DNA of 12,732 nt from CAZMHJ01 sp964566075 (GCA_964566075.1 CAZMHJ010000029.1:1-12732); one strand, 5' to 3'; shown: positions 1-5,989, counted from the first letter of the stretch. The notes: a model not told the origin generated them from the sequence alone. Program-made: numbers and translations.

Positions 1-374
1 CTCTCGGCCGCCGCAAAAGTGCTACTGCTCGTGTACGTTTGTACAAGGGTAAGGGCAGCATCACCGTAAATGGTAAGACTGCAGACGAATATTTTGCCAG
101 CAGCGCTTTCTTACTTCGTGAAATCAACAAGCCGTTTACCGTTCTTGAAAAAGAAGGTCAATACGACGTGACAGTTTTAGTCGAAGGCGGTGGTAGCGCA
201 GGCCAAGCAGACGCAATCCGTTTAGGTATTGCAAAGAGCCTGGTTGTTCTTAATGAAGATTACAAAGCTACACTTAAGCGTGCAGACCTCTTGAGCCGCG
301 ATCCACGCGAACGCGAACGCAAGAAGTTTGGTCTTAAGGGTGCTCGTAAGCAACGCCAGTTCACCAAGCGTTAA
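1..374 (+). CDS. rpsI: 30S ribosomal protein S9, 5' end cut by the window
   Basis: Small-subunit ribosomal protein uS9, whose basic C-terminal tail reaches towards the P-site tRNA in the 30S subunit. The reading frame is open from base 3, upstream of the first possible start at base 39, and encodes LGRRKSATARVRLYKGKG, the usual S9 beginning (G-R-R-K-x-A-x-A-R-V). About 123 residues are visible and only the first few are missing. Family hallmarks are the I-T-V-N-G-K stretch, the G-G-G-x-x-G-Q-A-x-A-I-R-L-G-I-A segment in the middle, and the ending R-K-K-F-G-L-K-G-A-R-K-x-x-Q-F-T-K-R. In most bacteria rpsI follows rplM; that gene would lie outside the window. The gene ends in TAA and is followed by an inverted repeat and a terminator. 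Identification is secure. Confidence 0.97.
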   Translation, partial: LGRRKSATARVRLYKGKGSITVNGKTADEYFASSAFLLREINKPFTVLEKEGQYDVTVLVEGGGSAGQADAIRLGIAKSLVVLNEDYKATLKRADLLSRDPRERERKKFGLKGARKQRQFTKR

Positions 375-382
375 CCACTTGT

Positions 383-489
383 CAGATTTTGCACGCTACG
401 GCGTTGCAGCCTGCGGCGCTCACTTGATGTATTTCACTATACATCTTCGCTCCGCTTCTCGTCTGCGTCTTGTATCGCACTAAAATCTG
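383..489. repeat. Long imperfect inverted repeat downstream of rpsI
   Basis: Two arms of about 50 bases can fold on each other. The outer ends match perfectly (CAGATTTT at 383-390 with AAAATCTG at 482-489), and so does the inner hairpin (GATGTAT at 426-432 with ATACATC at 439-445, six-base loop). Between them pairing is partial, with several G-T pairs. The element sits between rpsI and its terminator and has no open frame. It has the look of a dispersed intergenic palindrome, such as a REP- or MITE-like element, but only one copy is in this window. Confidence 0.6.
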
Positions 490-514
490 CTCAAGCTTCT
501 CGTCAAAGAGATAT

Positions 515-547
515 AAAAAATCCCGGTCATTGCACCGGGATTTTTTT
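515..547. terminator. Bidirectional intrinsic terminator
   Basis: A 7-bp stem (TCCCGGT 521-527 with ACCGGGA 534-540) and a six-base loop, with six A on one side and seven T on the other. The A/T runs make it work in both directions, which suits its place between two convergent genes: rpsI on plus and the small protein on minus. Confidence 0.9.
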
Positions 548-562
548 ATTGAAGAAATTGTA

Positions 563-1015
563 TTAACAGGTCTTGTTTTCGGCGCAGTCTTTTCTTAGAT
601 TGCGCAGGTCTTGTATCGCGATTCGTGCGGTATCTTCGTCGTCTTCTACGATCATTTCTAAGGTACCAAGATAAAGTTCGTCATGTTTAGTAGCGTCGTA
701 TGTGCGAGCAACTAGTGATTCTGCGTCACCCCTATGCATAGGTAGTTCTTGTGCATCTACAAAAGCAGCAAATAATATCTTTTCACGTTCTGATGGCGCA
801 AGTTGTTTCGAGTGTGTCAGCTCATGTAAACCATCAACAAACGTAAATGTTTCGGCAATGGCAGTACTCGCCATTGATTTAAATGTAGGACAAACTTTAC
901 ATGCATCTGGAATATTACTAAGGGCATCACGCAAATCTGCAACCGTTGCAAGATTTGATGGGTCAAAGCCATCATCAAAAGTTGGCATAGCAAAGTATTC
1001 TTTATTATCTGACAT
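563..1015 (-). CDS. Hypothetical protein, 150 aa, soluble, with a CxxC pair
   Basis: I do not recognise a family. The protein is acidic and shows no signal peptide or membrane segment, so it is probably cytoplasmic. It looks mostly helical. Cysteines are at 39 and 42 (A-C-K-V-C-P) and at 144 and 150, the last residue. Two such pairs could form a small metal site or disulfides, but no known zinc-finger pattern is complete. The ATG at 1013-1015 is preceded by AT-rich sequence without an SD site, and a promoter -10 element lies only eight bases upstream, so the transcript may be leaderless. It converges on rpsI and shares its terminator. Its base composition is like the flanks, not like the GC-rich block that begins at about 1066. 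The overlapping plus-strand frame at 702-1061 has no support and reads as a shadow. Confidence 0.75.
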   Translation of the reverse strand: MSDNKEYFAMPTFDDGFDPSNLATVADLRDALSNIPDACKVCPTFKSMASTAIAETFTFVDGLHELTHSKQLAPSEREKILFAAFVDAQELPMHRGDAESLVARTYDATKHDELYLGTLEMIVEDDEDTARIAIQDLRNLRKDCAENKTC

Positions 1016-1023
1016 AGAAAAGC

Positions 1024-1052
1024 ACTATATAATAAAATCAATAAAATATCAA
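1024..1052 (-). promoter_or_regulatory. Sigma70-like promoter for the 150-aa protein gene
   Basis: Read on minus: -35 TTGATA (1047-1052, five of six consensus bases), a spacer of exactly 17, and -10 TATAGT (1024-1029, five of six). The expected start of transcription, about seven bases further on, falls at about 1016-1018, directly at the ATG whose A is at 1015. Confidence 0.6.
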
Positions 1053-1065
1053 TATATATAGTAAG

Positions 1066-1101
1066 GGCCCCGCCCAATGACAGATGTCAAAGGGCAGGGC
1101 C
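1066..1101 (-). terminator. GC-rich hairpin after the L,D-transpeptidase gene
   Basis: GGCCCCGCCC (1066-1075) and GGGCAGGGCC (1092-1101) pair in ten positions; the one irregular pair is a G-U when transcribed from the minus strand, so the hairpin fits minus-strand RNA better. A small inner stem TGAC/GTCA continues it. It begins 17 bases after the transpeptidase stop. AT-rich sequence follows, but no pure T run, so it may be a weak or processed terminator. Confidence 0.6.
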
Positions 1102-1118
1102 AAACGGGTGAGTGAGGG

Positions 1119-1682
1119 CTAGGCATTGACGACGATGACCGTCGTACCAACCTCTGCCCAGTTGTACAGCTGGCGAGCCTTAGCAAGGCTCTTGAGCCCC
1201 ACGCAACCGTGAGACCAACGGTACCCAGCTGCGTATTCAGACGAGTAGTGAATACCCTGACCGCCGCTGAATGGCATGAAGTAAGGCATCTTCACGTGGT
1301 ACAAGGTGCTGACCTTGCTGGTGTACTTGGCAAAGATTTTGAATGTTCCTCGCCGCGTAGGCCATGGGCCGGTGCCATCACTGGCGCGGTGGCCTGCTTC
1401 TGCTCCGTGACGTGCCGACATCGTCATCACGACACGGTGATTCTGTAGTGCCACCAGCTGCCACGACTTGATACCGACACAGATGACCTTGTTGTGCTTG
1501 CCTACGGCGGTACGGCACTTGGCCGGCACCCACGCCGGAATCGCAACACTCACCACTGCTGGTGCAACAGCAGTGTTCTGAGCCGAAGCCTTCGTTGTGG
1601 CCGGTGTGCTTTGTGCGGGTACTGCACCCAGTACACTGAGTGCAAACACAGCCACCACGGCTGCGACAATCCGATGACGCAT
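1119..1682 (-). CDS. Secreted L,D-transpeptidase (YkuD domain)
   Basis: A 187-residue enzyme of the YkuD family. Family members cross-link peptidoglycan (3-3 links) or attach proteins to it, using a catalytic cysteine outside the membrane. The start chosen is the ATG at 1680-1682, because GGAGG (1688-1692 on minus) lies five bases upstream; a longer in-frame start at 1715 has no such site. Residues 1 to about 28 form a signal peptide: R-H-R, a hydrophobic Ala/Val/Leu core, then A-Q-S. The catalytic motif is at the C-terminal end: His145, then S-H-G-C at 157-160 with Cys160 the nucleophile and G-L-K after it. An Ala/Thr/Val-rich linker (about 28-55) and a pair of cysteines (C-R-T-A and I-C-V-G) precede the domain. 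It is a short single-domain form without a LysM or PG-binding domain. It is divergent from the CPBP gene and ends before a hairpin. Confidence 0.88.
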   Translation of the reverse strand: MRHRIVAAVVAVFALSVLGAVPAQSTPATTKASAQNTAVAPAVVSVAIPAWVPAKCRTAVGKHNKVICVGIKSWQLVALQNHRVVMTMSARHGAEAGHRASDGTGPWPTRRGTFKIFAKYTSKVSTLYHVKMPYFMPFSGGQGIHYSSEYAAGYRWSHGCVGLKSLAKARQLYNWAEVGTTVIVVNA

Positions 1683-1687
1683 ACATG

Positions 1688-1720
1688 CCTCCAAATACTC
1701 GTCCCGGTTACACAAGTATA
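1688..1720 (-). promoter_or_regulatory. SD site and possible -10 box of the L,D-transpeptidase gene
   Basis: GGAGG (1688-1692 read on minus) with five bases to the ATG decides the start. Further up is TATACT (1715-1720 read on minus), five of six to a -10 consensus. At 17 bases above it only a poor -35 match is present, so the promoter call is weak and the SD call is good. Confidence 0.45.
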
Positions 1721-1745
1721 CTGATTAATCACAAAAAAATCTAGC

Positions 1746-1821
1746 AATATAGTTAATAATATCAGAAATTTACTGCCACTAAAGTGGCCTTCAGNNNNNN
1801 NNNNAATATAGTTAATAATAT
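1746..1821. repeat. 17-bp direct repeat on both sides of the N gap
   Basis: The AT-rich 17-mer AATATAGTTAATAATAT is present at 1746-1762 and again, identical, at 1805-1821 directly after the gap. Between them are a small hairpin (GCCAC 1775-1779 with GTGGC 1784-1788) and the Ns. It may be a true repeat in the divergent promoter region, or the same stretch assembled twice at two contig ends. Confidence 0.75.
1795..1804. other. Assembly gap (10 N)
   Basis: Exactly ten N, a number often used by scaffolders when the true gap size is unknown. It lies in the divergent intergenic region between the L,D-transpeptidase and CPBP protease genes, so no gene is broken, but the distance between the two promoters is uncertain. 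Confidence 0.98.
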
Positions 1822-1823
1822 TG

Positions 1824-1863
1824 TATAATATACATTACCCGTACCTTACCATAGAAAGAGGTG
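1824..1863 (+). promoter_or_regulatory. -10 box and SD site of the CPBP protease gene
   Basis: TATAAT at 1824-1829 is a perfect -10 box, set inside the short dyad GTATAATATAC (1823-1833). The -35 position would fall at the edge of or inside the N gap, so it cannot be read. AGAGGTGA (1857-1864) is a good SD site with suitable spacing to the TTG at 1870. Confidence 0.5.
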
Positions 1864-1869
1864 ACCAAC

Positions 1870-2820
1870 TTGGAATCGTTGGGAGCCAACGACGGACAAG
1901 TAGATCTGAGCAAGCTGCACCGCGCGCTCTGGAGTATCGAAGACCAGAGTGACGGCCACGACGACTTCGAAAGTCGTCTGCAGAAGCATCGAGATGATGC
2001 CGAGTTCGCGCAGTACCTCATCAAGCTTTGGAGAGTCTCAAGCTCGCCCAAGTCTCAGCACGGTGCATACGAACTGGCGCTCAAGTACAAAGATGCCCCC
2101 GAAGATGATCGGTGGGGCATCGAAGCACGCAAGTGGCTCGATGAGCACAGCTACGCTCGGCCTGACAAGGGTTGGCTCGCTGGGCCCATCAACAAGATGC
2201 TCGGTCCGCTGCCTAACCACCAGTACCTCGTCATCGACGAAGAGCTCAACAAGGGTGTCAAGCGATACCGTGCACTGTCGGTCGTGTTTTTGGCGACCAT
2301 CATCACACTGCTGCTTGCATTCGTGCATTTCGCACCATGGGCTGCCATCAGCCCATTCAGTGTTGTTGACCACACACTCAACAACCTGGGTGTGTCTGGG
2401 TGGCTCAGCGCCATCATCGTGATTGCACTCTTCTTTGTGCTGATTTTCACTTCAGCACAGTTCAAGTACCGCAAGAGCATCATCTCTAAGAGTGCGCTCG
2501 AAACGGCCGCGGCAGAAGAAGAGCTGTGGTTCCGAGCAGGCTCAGAATCCTGGTCGTGGCCGCAGCGCGTCGGAAGTTGTGTTGGCTTTGGTCTCATCCA
2601 TGTCACCAACTTCATCTACCCGATTGCAAGCATTCTGGTGCTGATGATTGCCGGTGCGATGTTCATGTTCGTGTATCTTCGAGCGTTTAAGCGTCTTGGT
2701 GATACACGGCTTGCAACTATCGAATCGGCACGCTTGCATGCGACCTACAATCGGTTTGCGTTCCTGTACATGGGTATCGCGATTCTGATTTCGGGAGCTG
2801 CCTCGCGCTTCTTCAGCTGA
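1870..2820 (+). CDS. CPBP-family intramembrane protease (Abi/CAAX protease-like)
   Basis: A polytopic membrane protein of 316 residues carrying the three CPBP (PF02517) motifs in order: E-E-x-x-x-R at 217-222 (E-E-L-W-F-R), F-x-x-x-H at 240-244 (F-G-L-I-H) and H-x-x-x-N at 290-294 (H-A-T-Y-N). These residues make up the glutamate/histidine active site in the membrane. Hydrophobic segments are at about 135-157, 178-197, 237-272 (probably two) and 297-313. The first 130 residues are charged and soluble, longer than the family usually has, and I do not recognise a domain in them. The start is taken as TTG 1870 because the SD site AGAGGTGA covers the alternative GTG at 1861, which would add three residues. 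Relatives process prenylated proteins, mature or protect against bacteriocins, or cleave regulators; the substrate here cannot be told. The stop is TGA, followed by a terminator. Confidence 0.82.
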   Translation: MESLGANDGQVDLSKLHRALWSIEDQSDGHDDFESRLQKHRDDAEFAQYLIKLWRVSSSPKSQHGAYELALKYKDAPEDDRWGIEARKWLDEHSYARPDKGWLAGPINKMLGPLPNHQYLVIDEELNKGVKRYRALSVVFLATIITLLLAFVHFAPWAAISPFSVVDHTLNNLGVSGWLSAIIVIALFFVLIFTSAQFKYRKSIISKSALETAAAEEELWFRAGSESWSWPQRVGSCVGFGLIHVTNFIYPIASILVLMIAGAMFMFVYLRAFKRLGDTRLATIESARLHATYNRFAFLYMGIAILISGAASRFFS

Positions 2821-2888
2821 GAATTCTGTGGTAGGGTACTAGGCCTTGTAATAGCCCCATCGGATGGGTTGCCTACAATCCGACGCTT

Positions 2889-2914
2889 GCCCCCGTGCGA
2901 TAACGGGGGCTTTT
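2889..2914 (+). terminator. Intrinsic terminator after the CPBP protease gene
   Basis: A perfect 8-bp stem (GCCCCCGT 2889-2896 with ACGGGGGC 2903-2910), a six-base loop, then TTTT. It lies 69 bases after the stop. Just upstream, TCGGAT and ATCCGA (about 2859-2882) could form a second, weaker stem. Confidence 0.85.
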
Positions 2915-2921
2915 CAATACT

Positions 2922-2991
2922 TACCCCTGTTAAATTAATTGACATTTTAATACATTTGTGCTATAATTACTACGATTTTGTACCCCTGTTA
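2922..2991. repeat. 11-bp direct repeat flanking a promoter
   Basis: TACCCCTGTTA is found at 2922-2932 and 2981-2991, 59 bases apart. One copy lies just upstream of the -35 box and the other just downstream of the expected transcription start. This would suit two operator sites for one regulator, but two copies of 11 bases could be chance. Confidence 0.4.
2939..2967 (+). promoter_or_regulatory. Near-perfect sigma70-type promoter of the TPM-like/LemA-like operon
   Basis: TTGACA (2939-2944), a 17-base spacer, TATAAT (2962-2967), and TG one base before the -10 box (extended -10). It is consensus at all 12 core positions. The transcript would start near 2974, leaving a leader of about 78 bases before the GTG at 3052. 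Confidence 0.88.
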
Positions 2992-3051
2992 GGGAGGTGC
3001 GAATCTTGTTCTTTAAGGTTTTAGTTTCTACTCGGATAGGAAGGCCAACAA

Positions 3052-4545
3052 GTGATCCTCTTCATCACGAGCGTGGTTATCTCACTCTTGGTGGGAGGAT
3101 GCGCTGCATTCTTCGCCAAGCGGTATGACCTGCGCAGTATCGATGACAGACCGCGCCGAATCACTGGTGTGGAGTTCGCTATCGCGGTGCCCGTTGTGGC
3201 AGTCGTGGCAGCACTCGTCACCATCTGGGTCGGCCCCGGTGTCGCACAGTCAGCAGCCGCCAGTGGCTACAAGCAGTTCTTCAACGGTTCGGTAACGCAG
3301 GCATTGTCGCAGGAAATCGAGTGTACGCGCGATGGTTCGTGTGTGCACACCTACAGCTGCGACCCCTACACCGTGCAGGTTCCGTACACCGTTGAGGAGT
3401 ACGCAGGCACGGACTCAAAGGGTAACCCAAAGTACCGCACTGTCACCAAGTACCGCACTGAGGTTCGATATCACGACTGCCCCTATGCCACAGCTGAATA
3501 CAGCTACTGGCTAACGGACAGTCTTGGTGGCGAGACCACTATCGCTTCACACATCTTTGCCGCTAAACCACAGCAGTGGCGTGGCGACGAGGGAATCCCT
3601 GGTGGAGTCCCTCGGGGTGTGCCAGAGCGCTGGCTTACCAGCAAAAACCGGCTTGCAGCCGGTGATGCTGAGCCCGTGACACGCATCAAGGAGTACAAGA
3701 ACTACATTCTTGCAAGCCAAGAAGACCTGCTGAAGCAATTCAGTGGCGACATCGACAGCTACAAGAATGCAGGACTCTTGCCAGCTCACACGGCTGGTGT
3801 ACCTGATGGTGACATCATGTACGACTACGATCTCCAGGCCCGCAAGGTCCAGTTCGTAGGTATGAACCCTGTCAATGAGCAGGCCTGGCAATCGGCCCTG
3901 ATGCAGCTTAACGCTGCACTCGGTACCGAACGTCAAGGTGACATGCACATTGTCGTGGTCCCGGCCAGCAAAGTCAGTAGCCCCGATGCGTACATCAACG
4001 CGTTGGTGGCATACTGGCAGAGCGACGAGTACTTCGGTAAGTGGGGTCTCCCTAAGAACGCTCTCGCAGTGGTGCTTGGTGTCAGTGATGATGCCAGTAC
4101 TATCTCGTGGGCGCGTGCCAAGACCGGTATGCCTTTTGGTAATGGCGAGCTGCTCAGTGCAGTGAGCTTTGACCTCAAGGACAAGCCGTTCGACCCGAAG
4201 GTTGTGCTCGGTAGCGTTACGGCGCAGCCGACTCAGGCAAGTGATGGCAAGTTCAAGGTCAAGTACGCATATGGTTCGGGCATCATCAGCAACATCGTGT
4301 TGCAAGAACACCCGTTCCAGCGTGCATGCATGGACTGCGCTGGTGACAAGGTTGGCAGCTACGTATATCTCGAAAGCACCATCCCCATCTCACCACTTGC
4401 AAACTTCGTCATGCTGTTGCTGGTAATCATCATCAACAGCGTTCTGTGGGGAGCACTCATCGTGCTTGAAATCCCCAGCAAGGTTCGTAACCTGCGCCCC
4501 TCAAAGAGGATGCGTAACTACACCAGCTACCCCTGGAGGGGCTAA
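3052..4545 (+). CDS. Membrane-anchored protein with TPM-like domain
   Basis: A protein of 497 residues. It starts with GTG, with SD AGGAAGG (3038-3044) seven bases upstream. Hydrophobic segments are at about 2-20 and 41-60, and one near the C-terminus at about 449-473, so the 390 residues between probably face outside. Part of this region (about 277-372) has the run of a TPM domain (PF04536, the YgcG type): a helix, a hydrophobic strand D-M-H-I-V-V-V, a helix, Y-F-G-K-W-G-L-P-K-N-A-L-A-V-V-L, then a short D-D and a strand ending in a glycine-rich turn. This is by eye and inferred. Residues 85-160 are rich in Tyr and Cys (Cys91, 97, 103, 143) with a D-C-P-Y motif; C-M-D-C is at 426-429. The tail after the last membrane segment is strongly basic. 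It overlaps the LemA-like gene by one base. TPM-domain and lemA genes often occur side by side, which supports both calls. Function unknown; a membrane-complex or phage/envelope role is possible. Confidence 0.7.
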   Translation: MILFITSVVISLLVGGCAAFFAKRYDLRSIDDRPRRITGVEFAIAVPVVAVVAALVTIWVGPGVAQSAAASGYKQFFNGSVTQALSQEIECTRDGSCVHTYSCDPYTVQVPYTVEEYAGTDSKGNPKYRTVTKYRTEVRYHDCPYATAEYSYWLTDSLGGETTIASHIFAAKPQQWRGDEGIPGGVPRGVPERWLTSKNRLAAGDAEPVTRIKEYKNYILASQEDLLKQFSGDIDSYKNAGLLPAHTAGVPDGDIMYDYDLQARKVQFVGMNPVNEQAWQSALMQLNAALGTERQGDMHIVVVPASKVSSPDAYINALVAYWQSDEYFGKWGLPKNALAVVLGVSDDASTISWARAKTGMPFGNGELLSAVSFDLKDKPFDPKVVLGSVTAQPTQASDGKFKVKYAYGSGIISNIVLQEHPFQRACMDCAGDKVGSYVYLESTIPISPLANFVMLLLVIIINSVLWGALIVLEIPSKVRNLRPSKRMRNYTSYPWRG

Positions 4546-5204
4546 TGGACGGCACGGCAATTCTCGAGTTCTGCAAGAAGTACCTCAAGTGGCTCATCGT
4601 CGGTGTTGTGGTCCTTGTGCTGGCTCTGATGCTCTTCGTCACGAAGAACAACATCGTCAACACGGGCAACACCAAGGAGGTAGCGCTCAACGCGCAGTAC
4701 CTCGACAACCAGAACTACCTGAGCGACTGCATCGTTCGCATCCGTGAGTCCGCTGGCGTCGCCAAGGGACAGAAGGAAGCGCTCGACGAGATCATCAGCG
4801 ATGCCGTCAAGGGTCGCTACGACAACGGCAGTTCGGCGCAGGTCGGACAGGGCGCGCTGTTCAGTGCCATCACCGAGGCCTACCCAGACCTCAGCGCCCT
4901 GAGCGGCACGTTCGACAAGGTGCTGGTGGTCGTCAACGGCTGCCGCACCGACTACAGAGGCAAGCAGACGCAGCTCCTCAGCCTGCTGAAGGACTTCGAC
5001 ACCTGGCGCATCGGTAGCTGGACGGTTCGTACGTTTGGGGGGTCTGACTTCCCGGATGACAACCTGCAGGCGCAGATCGGCAACAAGGTCACCACCGGCA
5101 AGGAGGCACTCATCCAGATGAAGACCATCGTCCTCGTCAAGGATGCCTCTGGCGCCTACCAGACGGGAACCCTCACCCCTGAGGACCCGTTCGCAAGTAA
5201 GTAG
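4545..5204 (+). CDS. LemA-like membrane protein
   Basis: A protein of 219 residues with one membrane segment at about 14-32 and an external helical domain. LemA features are an N-terminal anchor, a helix with N-Q-N-Y-L-S-D where LemA proteins have their N-N-x-L-V region, and the central E-A-Y-P-D-L stretch at 111-116, followed by a long helix ending in a Y-x-x-K-x-x-x-L-L-x-x-x-x-x-F pattern. It lacks the R-R-x-D-L-I-P-N-L of classical LemA, so it is a divergent member. As I remember, LemA-like proteins with this C-terminal half (F-D-T-W-R-x-G-S-W-T-V-R and a last P-E-D-P-F) also occur in phages; I could not check this. Its ATG overlaps the previous stop (TAATG), with SD GGAGG at 4535-4539, so the two are translationally coupled. 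This is the most GC-rich gene of the window (38 of 60 bases G or C at 4921-4980). Confidence 0.75.
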   Translation: MDGTAILEFCKKYLKWLIVGVVVLVLALMLFVTKNNIVNTGNTKEVALNAQYLDNQNYLSDCIVRIRESAGVAKGQKEALDEIISDAVKGRYDNGSSAQVGQGALFSAITEAYPDLSALSGTFDKVLVVVNGCRTDYRGKQTQLLSLLKDFDTWRIGSWTVRTFGGSDFPDDNLQAQIGNKVTTGKEALIQMKTIVLVKDASGAYQTGTLTPEDPFASK

Positions 5205-5225
5205 AAACAACCAACAAGAGCAAGC

Positions 5226-5261
5226 GCCGGCGCCCGACCCACACCAGGGTTGGGCGCCGGC
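5226..5261 (+). terminator. Strong GC-rich hairpin after the LemA-like gene
   Basis: A 15-bp stem (5226-5240 with 5247-5261), with one G-T pair and a six-base loop, 21 bases after the stop. No T run follows, so whether it terminates or only protects the 3' end is uncertain. It marks the right end of the GC-rich block. The rest of the spacer up to 5356 is AT-rich, with a small dyad GTTGT-ATA-ACAAC and no gene. Confidence 0.65.
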
Positions 5262-5356
5262 AGACGTATCTAAGAATATAAGTCTTACTGACGAGTTGTA
5301 TAACAACGAAATACGTTACACATAGTAAATTAGCCTGTTAGGTGTACTATCTATAT

Positions 5357-5989
5357 ATGAAATTACACCTTAGCTCATATCGGGTGCCACAGGCACAAAA
5401 ACTATTTGCGTTAACAGGTAAAAATGAAGCTGATATTCGCGTTGCCATTGTCCCAAACGCCGGTGATTATTATTCCGACAGAGCTCGACGCGTAAAACAC
5501 CAAGATATCATGAACTTTTTTACCGATCTGGGCGTTACCCCTGAAATTGTTGATCTACAAAACTACGCAGATGGTAGTGATGAAATACTCGAAAATCAAC
5601 TTAAGCAGTATGATATTGTTTGGGTTAGTGGTGGTAATACGTTTTGTTTGCGCGAAGAAATGGTCAGAACGGGCTTTGACAACATCATAGGTAAGGTACT
5701 AGACGCTGGGGTGGTGTATGCGGGCGAAAGCGCTGGTGCTGTTGCTATTGGCAAGAGTCTGCGAGGTACAGAGCTTGCAGATGACCCTCGTTATGCAGAA
5801 AAGCAAATATTCGAAGGCTTAGGAATCGTACCGTTTGTTGTAATCCCACATACAGACAATCCAGAATTTGCAGAAGCGAACAGTGCAACACGCGAGCAGT
5901 TTGAAGCAGCAGAACTATTTGAACTAAAAGATAGCCAAGCGGTTATATTTGACGGCGAATTTACGAACTACGTAGTGGTTGAGCGGTAA
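5357..5989 (+). CDS. Peptidase S51 family protein (dipeptidase E-like)
   Basis: A soluble 210-residue serine hydrolase with the class I glutamine amidotransferase-like fold. The family includes dipeptidase E, which cleaves Asp-X dipeptides, and cyanophycinase. Visible motifs are V-W-V-S-G-G-N-T (88-95), the nucleophile elbow G-E-S-A-G-A with Ser125, and I-P-H-T-D with His165 as the likely catalytic histidine. The length matches the family. There is no signal peptide, so it is cytoplasmic. I take ATG 5357 because M-K-L-x-L-S is the usual beginning; a GTG at 5342 would add five residues. No SD site is seen, and a possible -10 box TACTAT (5345-5350) lies six bases before the ATG, so this mRNA too may be leaderless. 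Composition returns here to the AT-leaning flank type. The stop is one base from the stop of the convergent permease gene. The natural substrate is open. Confidence 0.88.
   Translation: MKLHLSSYRVPQAQKLFALTGKNEADIRVAIVPNAGDYYSDRARRVKHQDIMNFFTDLGVTPEIVDLQNYADGSDEILENQLKQYDIVWVSGGNTFCLREEMVRTGFDNIIGKVLDAGVVYAGESAGAVAIGKSLRGTELADDPRYAEKQIFEGLGIVPFVVIPHTDNPEFAEANSATREQFEAAELFELKDSQAVIFDGEFTNYVVVER

Noticed and set aside
375..562. tRNA or structured RNA gene between rpsI and the next gene
   Set aside because: The palindrome does not fold into a cloverleaf and there is no acceptor end or T-loop sequence. It is better described as an inverted repeat plus a terminator.
702..1061. Plus-strand open frame of 119 codons
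   Set aside because: It lies antisense to the 150-aa minus-strand gene, which has a promoter and shares a terminator. The translation is rich in Ser/Cys without any recognisable pattern.
1861..1863. GTG as the start of the CPBP protease gene
   Set aside because: It overlaps the SD sequence AGAGGTGA, which is correctly spaced for the TTG at 1870. The difference is only three residues, so this stays a preference.
2818..3023. TGA read as glycine (code 25), extending the CPBP protein to a TAG near 3023
   Set aside because: The extra frame would cover an intrinsic terminator and a consensus promoter. The protein already ends properly after its last membrane segment, and the other genes give no sign of recoding.
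3547..4311. Minus-strand open frame of 254 codons inside the TPM-like gene
   Set aside because: A mirror frame of a GC-rich gene. It has no SD or promoter, while the plus-strand gene has membrane segments, SD and promoter.
4542..5306. Minus-strand open frame of 254 codons over the LemA-like gene
   Set aside because: It is open only because the opposite strand is GC-rich, and it would run through the hairpin 5226-5261. The LemA features are on the plus strand.
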